Under the pieces are notes generated by a model. It had not been told where the DNA came from. It made no database searches and saw only the letters and a program-made list of their open reading frames with translations. Below, in pieces: positions 5,839-6,297 of a stretch of DNA of 6,297 nucleotides. The position numbers and the translations under genes were made by a program. Where the stretch lies: contig JALRFG010000120.1 in the NCBI GenBank assembly GCA_023253795.1, forward strand, positions 1-6,297, in the 5' to 3' direction. The DNA is from Methylocystis sp. (lineage in GTDB: Bacteria; Pseudomonadota; Alphaproteobacteria; Rhizobiales; Beijerinckiaceae). The stretch's first letter is position 1, and every line of letters begins with the position of its first letter.

Positions 5839-6297
5839 TTATTTGTCGTCGCCGACATCCTTGAATTCCGCGTCGATGACGTCGTCCTTCGGAGCTTCGC
5901 TCGCGCCGGCGTCCGAGGCGTCAGCCTGCTGCGCCTTGTACATCGCCTCGCCCAGCTTCATCGACGCCTGCGCCAACTCATTGGTCTTGGCCTTGATGGC
6001 TTCAGCGTCCTCGCCCTCAAGCGCGGTCTTCAGCGCCGCGACGGCAGCCTCGATCGCGCTCTTGTCAGCGGCGGAAACCTTGTCGCCATAATCGACAAGG
6101 GATTTCTCCGCGCCATGAATCGCCGCTTCGGCGTGATTCTTGGCGTCGACGAGTTCACGACGCAGCTTGTCCTCTGCGGCATGCGCTTCGGCGTCCTTGA
6201 CCATCTTGTCGATGTCGGAGTCCGACAGACCGCCCGAGGCCTGAATGCGGATCTGCTGCTCCTTGTTGGTGGCCTTGTCCTTCGCCGTGACGTTGAC
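5839..6297 (-). CDS. dnaK: DnaK (Hsp70) chaperone, C-terminal part
   Basis: The last 152 residues of DnaK followed by TAA; the ATPase domain and most of the substrate-binding beta domain lie past the right edge. The first visible residues, VNVTAKDKATNKEQQ, and the adjoining IQASGGLSDSDIDKMVKDAE are the hallmark end of the beta-sandwich substrate domain and beginning of the helical lid. Residues after this form the lid helices (rich in Ala, Glu and Lys), then a low-complexity linker around DASDAGASEAPKDD and the acidic C-terminal tail DVIDAEFKDVGDDK. That tail corresponds to the conserved Hsp70 C-terminal motif that aids client handling. The frame is open to the window edge; an internal ATG at 6204 is not a start. 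dnaJ follows on the same strand, separated by a hairpin-bearing gap. The dnaK promoter is not in this window. Confidence 0.97.
   Translation of the reverse strand, partial: VNVTAKDKATNKEQQIRIQASGGLSDSDIDKMVKDAEAHAAEDKLRRELVDAKNHAEAAIHGAEKSLVDYGDKVSAADKSAIEAAVAALKTALEGEDAEAIKAKTNELAQASMKLGEAMYKAQQADASDAGASEAPKDDVIDAEFKDVGDDK

Overview
The window looks like chromosomal DNA from a GC-rich alphaproteobacterium. Hyphomicrobiales (Rhizobiales) is the best guess, and a Methylocystaceae/Beijerinckiaceae-type hopanoid producer would fit. The basis is the dnaK-dnaJ pair with alphaproteobacterial-looking proteins, a small PmtA-like methyltransferase, and an hpnB-hpnC-hpnD-hpnE run. The genus is an inference from remembered gene order and protein style, not from a search. 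Every gene I accept lies on the minus strand, so transcription runs from high to low coordinates.

In transcription order the layout is: the 3' end of dnaK (cut by the right edge); a 147-nt gap with an 11-bp perfect hairpin; complete dnaJ; a 63-nt gap; a PmtA-type phospholipid N-methyltransferase-like gene; pyrF, overlapping it by ATGA; and a 93-nt AT-richer gap with two inverted repeats. Then come hpnB (glycosyltransferase); a gap of about 117 nt with a third inverted repeat; hpnC; hpnD (ATGA overlap); and the first 19 codons of hpnE (GTGA overlap), cut by the left edge.

The genes form two functional blocks. The right block is the DnaK/DnaJ chaperone pair followed by the methyltransferase and the pyrimidine enzyme PyrF. 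The left block makes squalene for hopanoids: HpnD condenses two farnesyl diphosphates to presqualene diphosphate, HpnC converts that to hydroxysqualene, and HpnE reduces it to squalene. Squalene-hopene cyclase (HpnF) would be expected just beyond the left edge. HpnB is a membrane-anchored GT2 glycosyltransferase that travels with hopanoid loci, and as far as I know its substrate is unproven. If the methyltransferase is PmtA, genes for two membrane-ordering lipids (phosphatidylcholine and hopanoids) lie within a few kilobases.

I see no mobile element, tRNA, rRNA, CRISPR array or phage gene. All catalytic motifs checked are intact and there are no frameshifts. I did not find a clearly new biological system. 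The points most worth a second look are the inverted repeats in the three longer gaps, the uncharacterised HpnB, and two start codons that need correction (hpnC and the methyltransferase).
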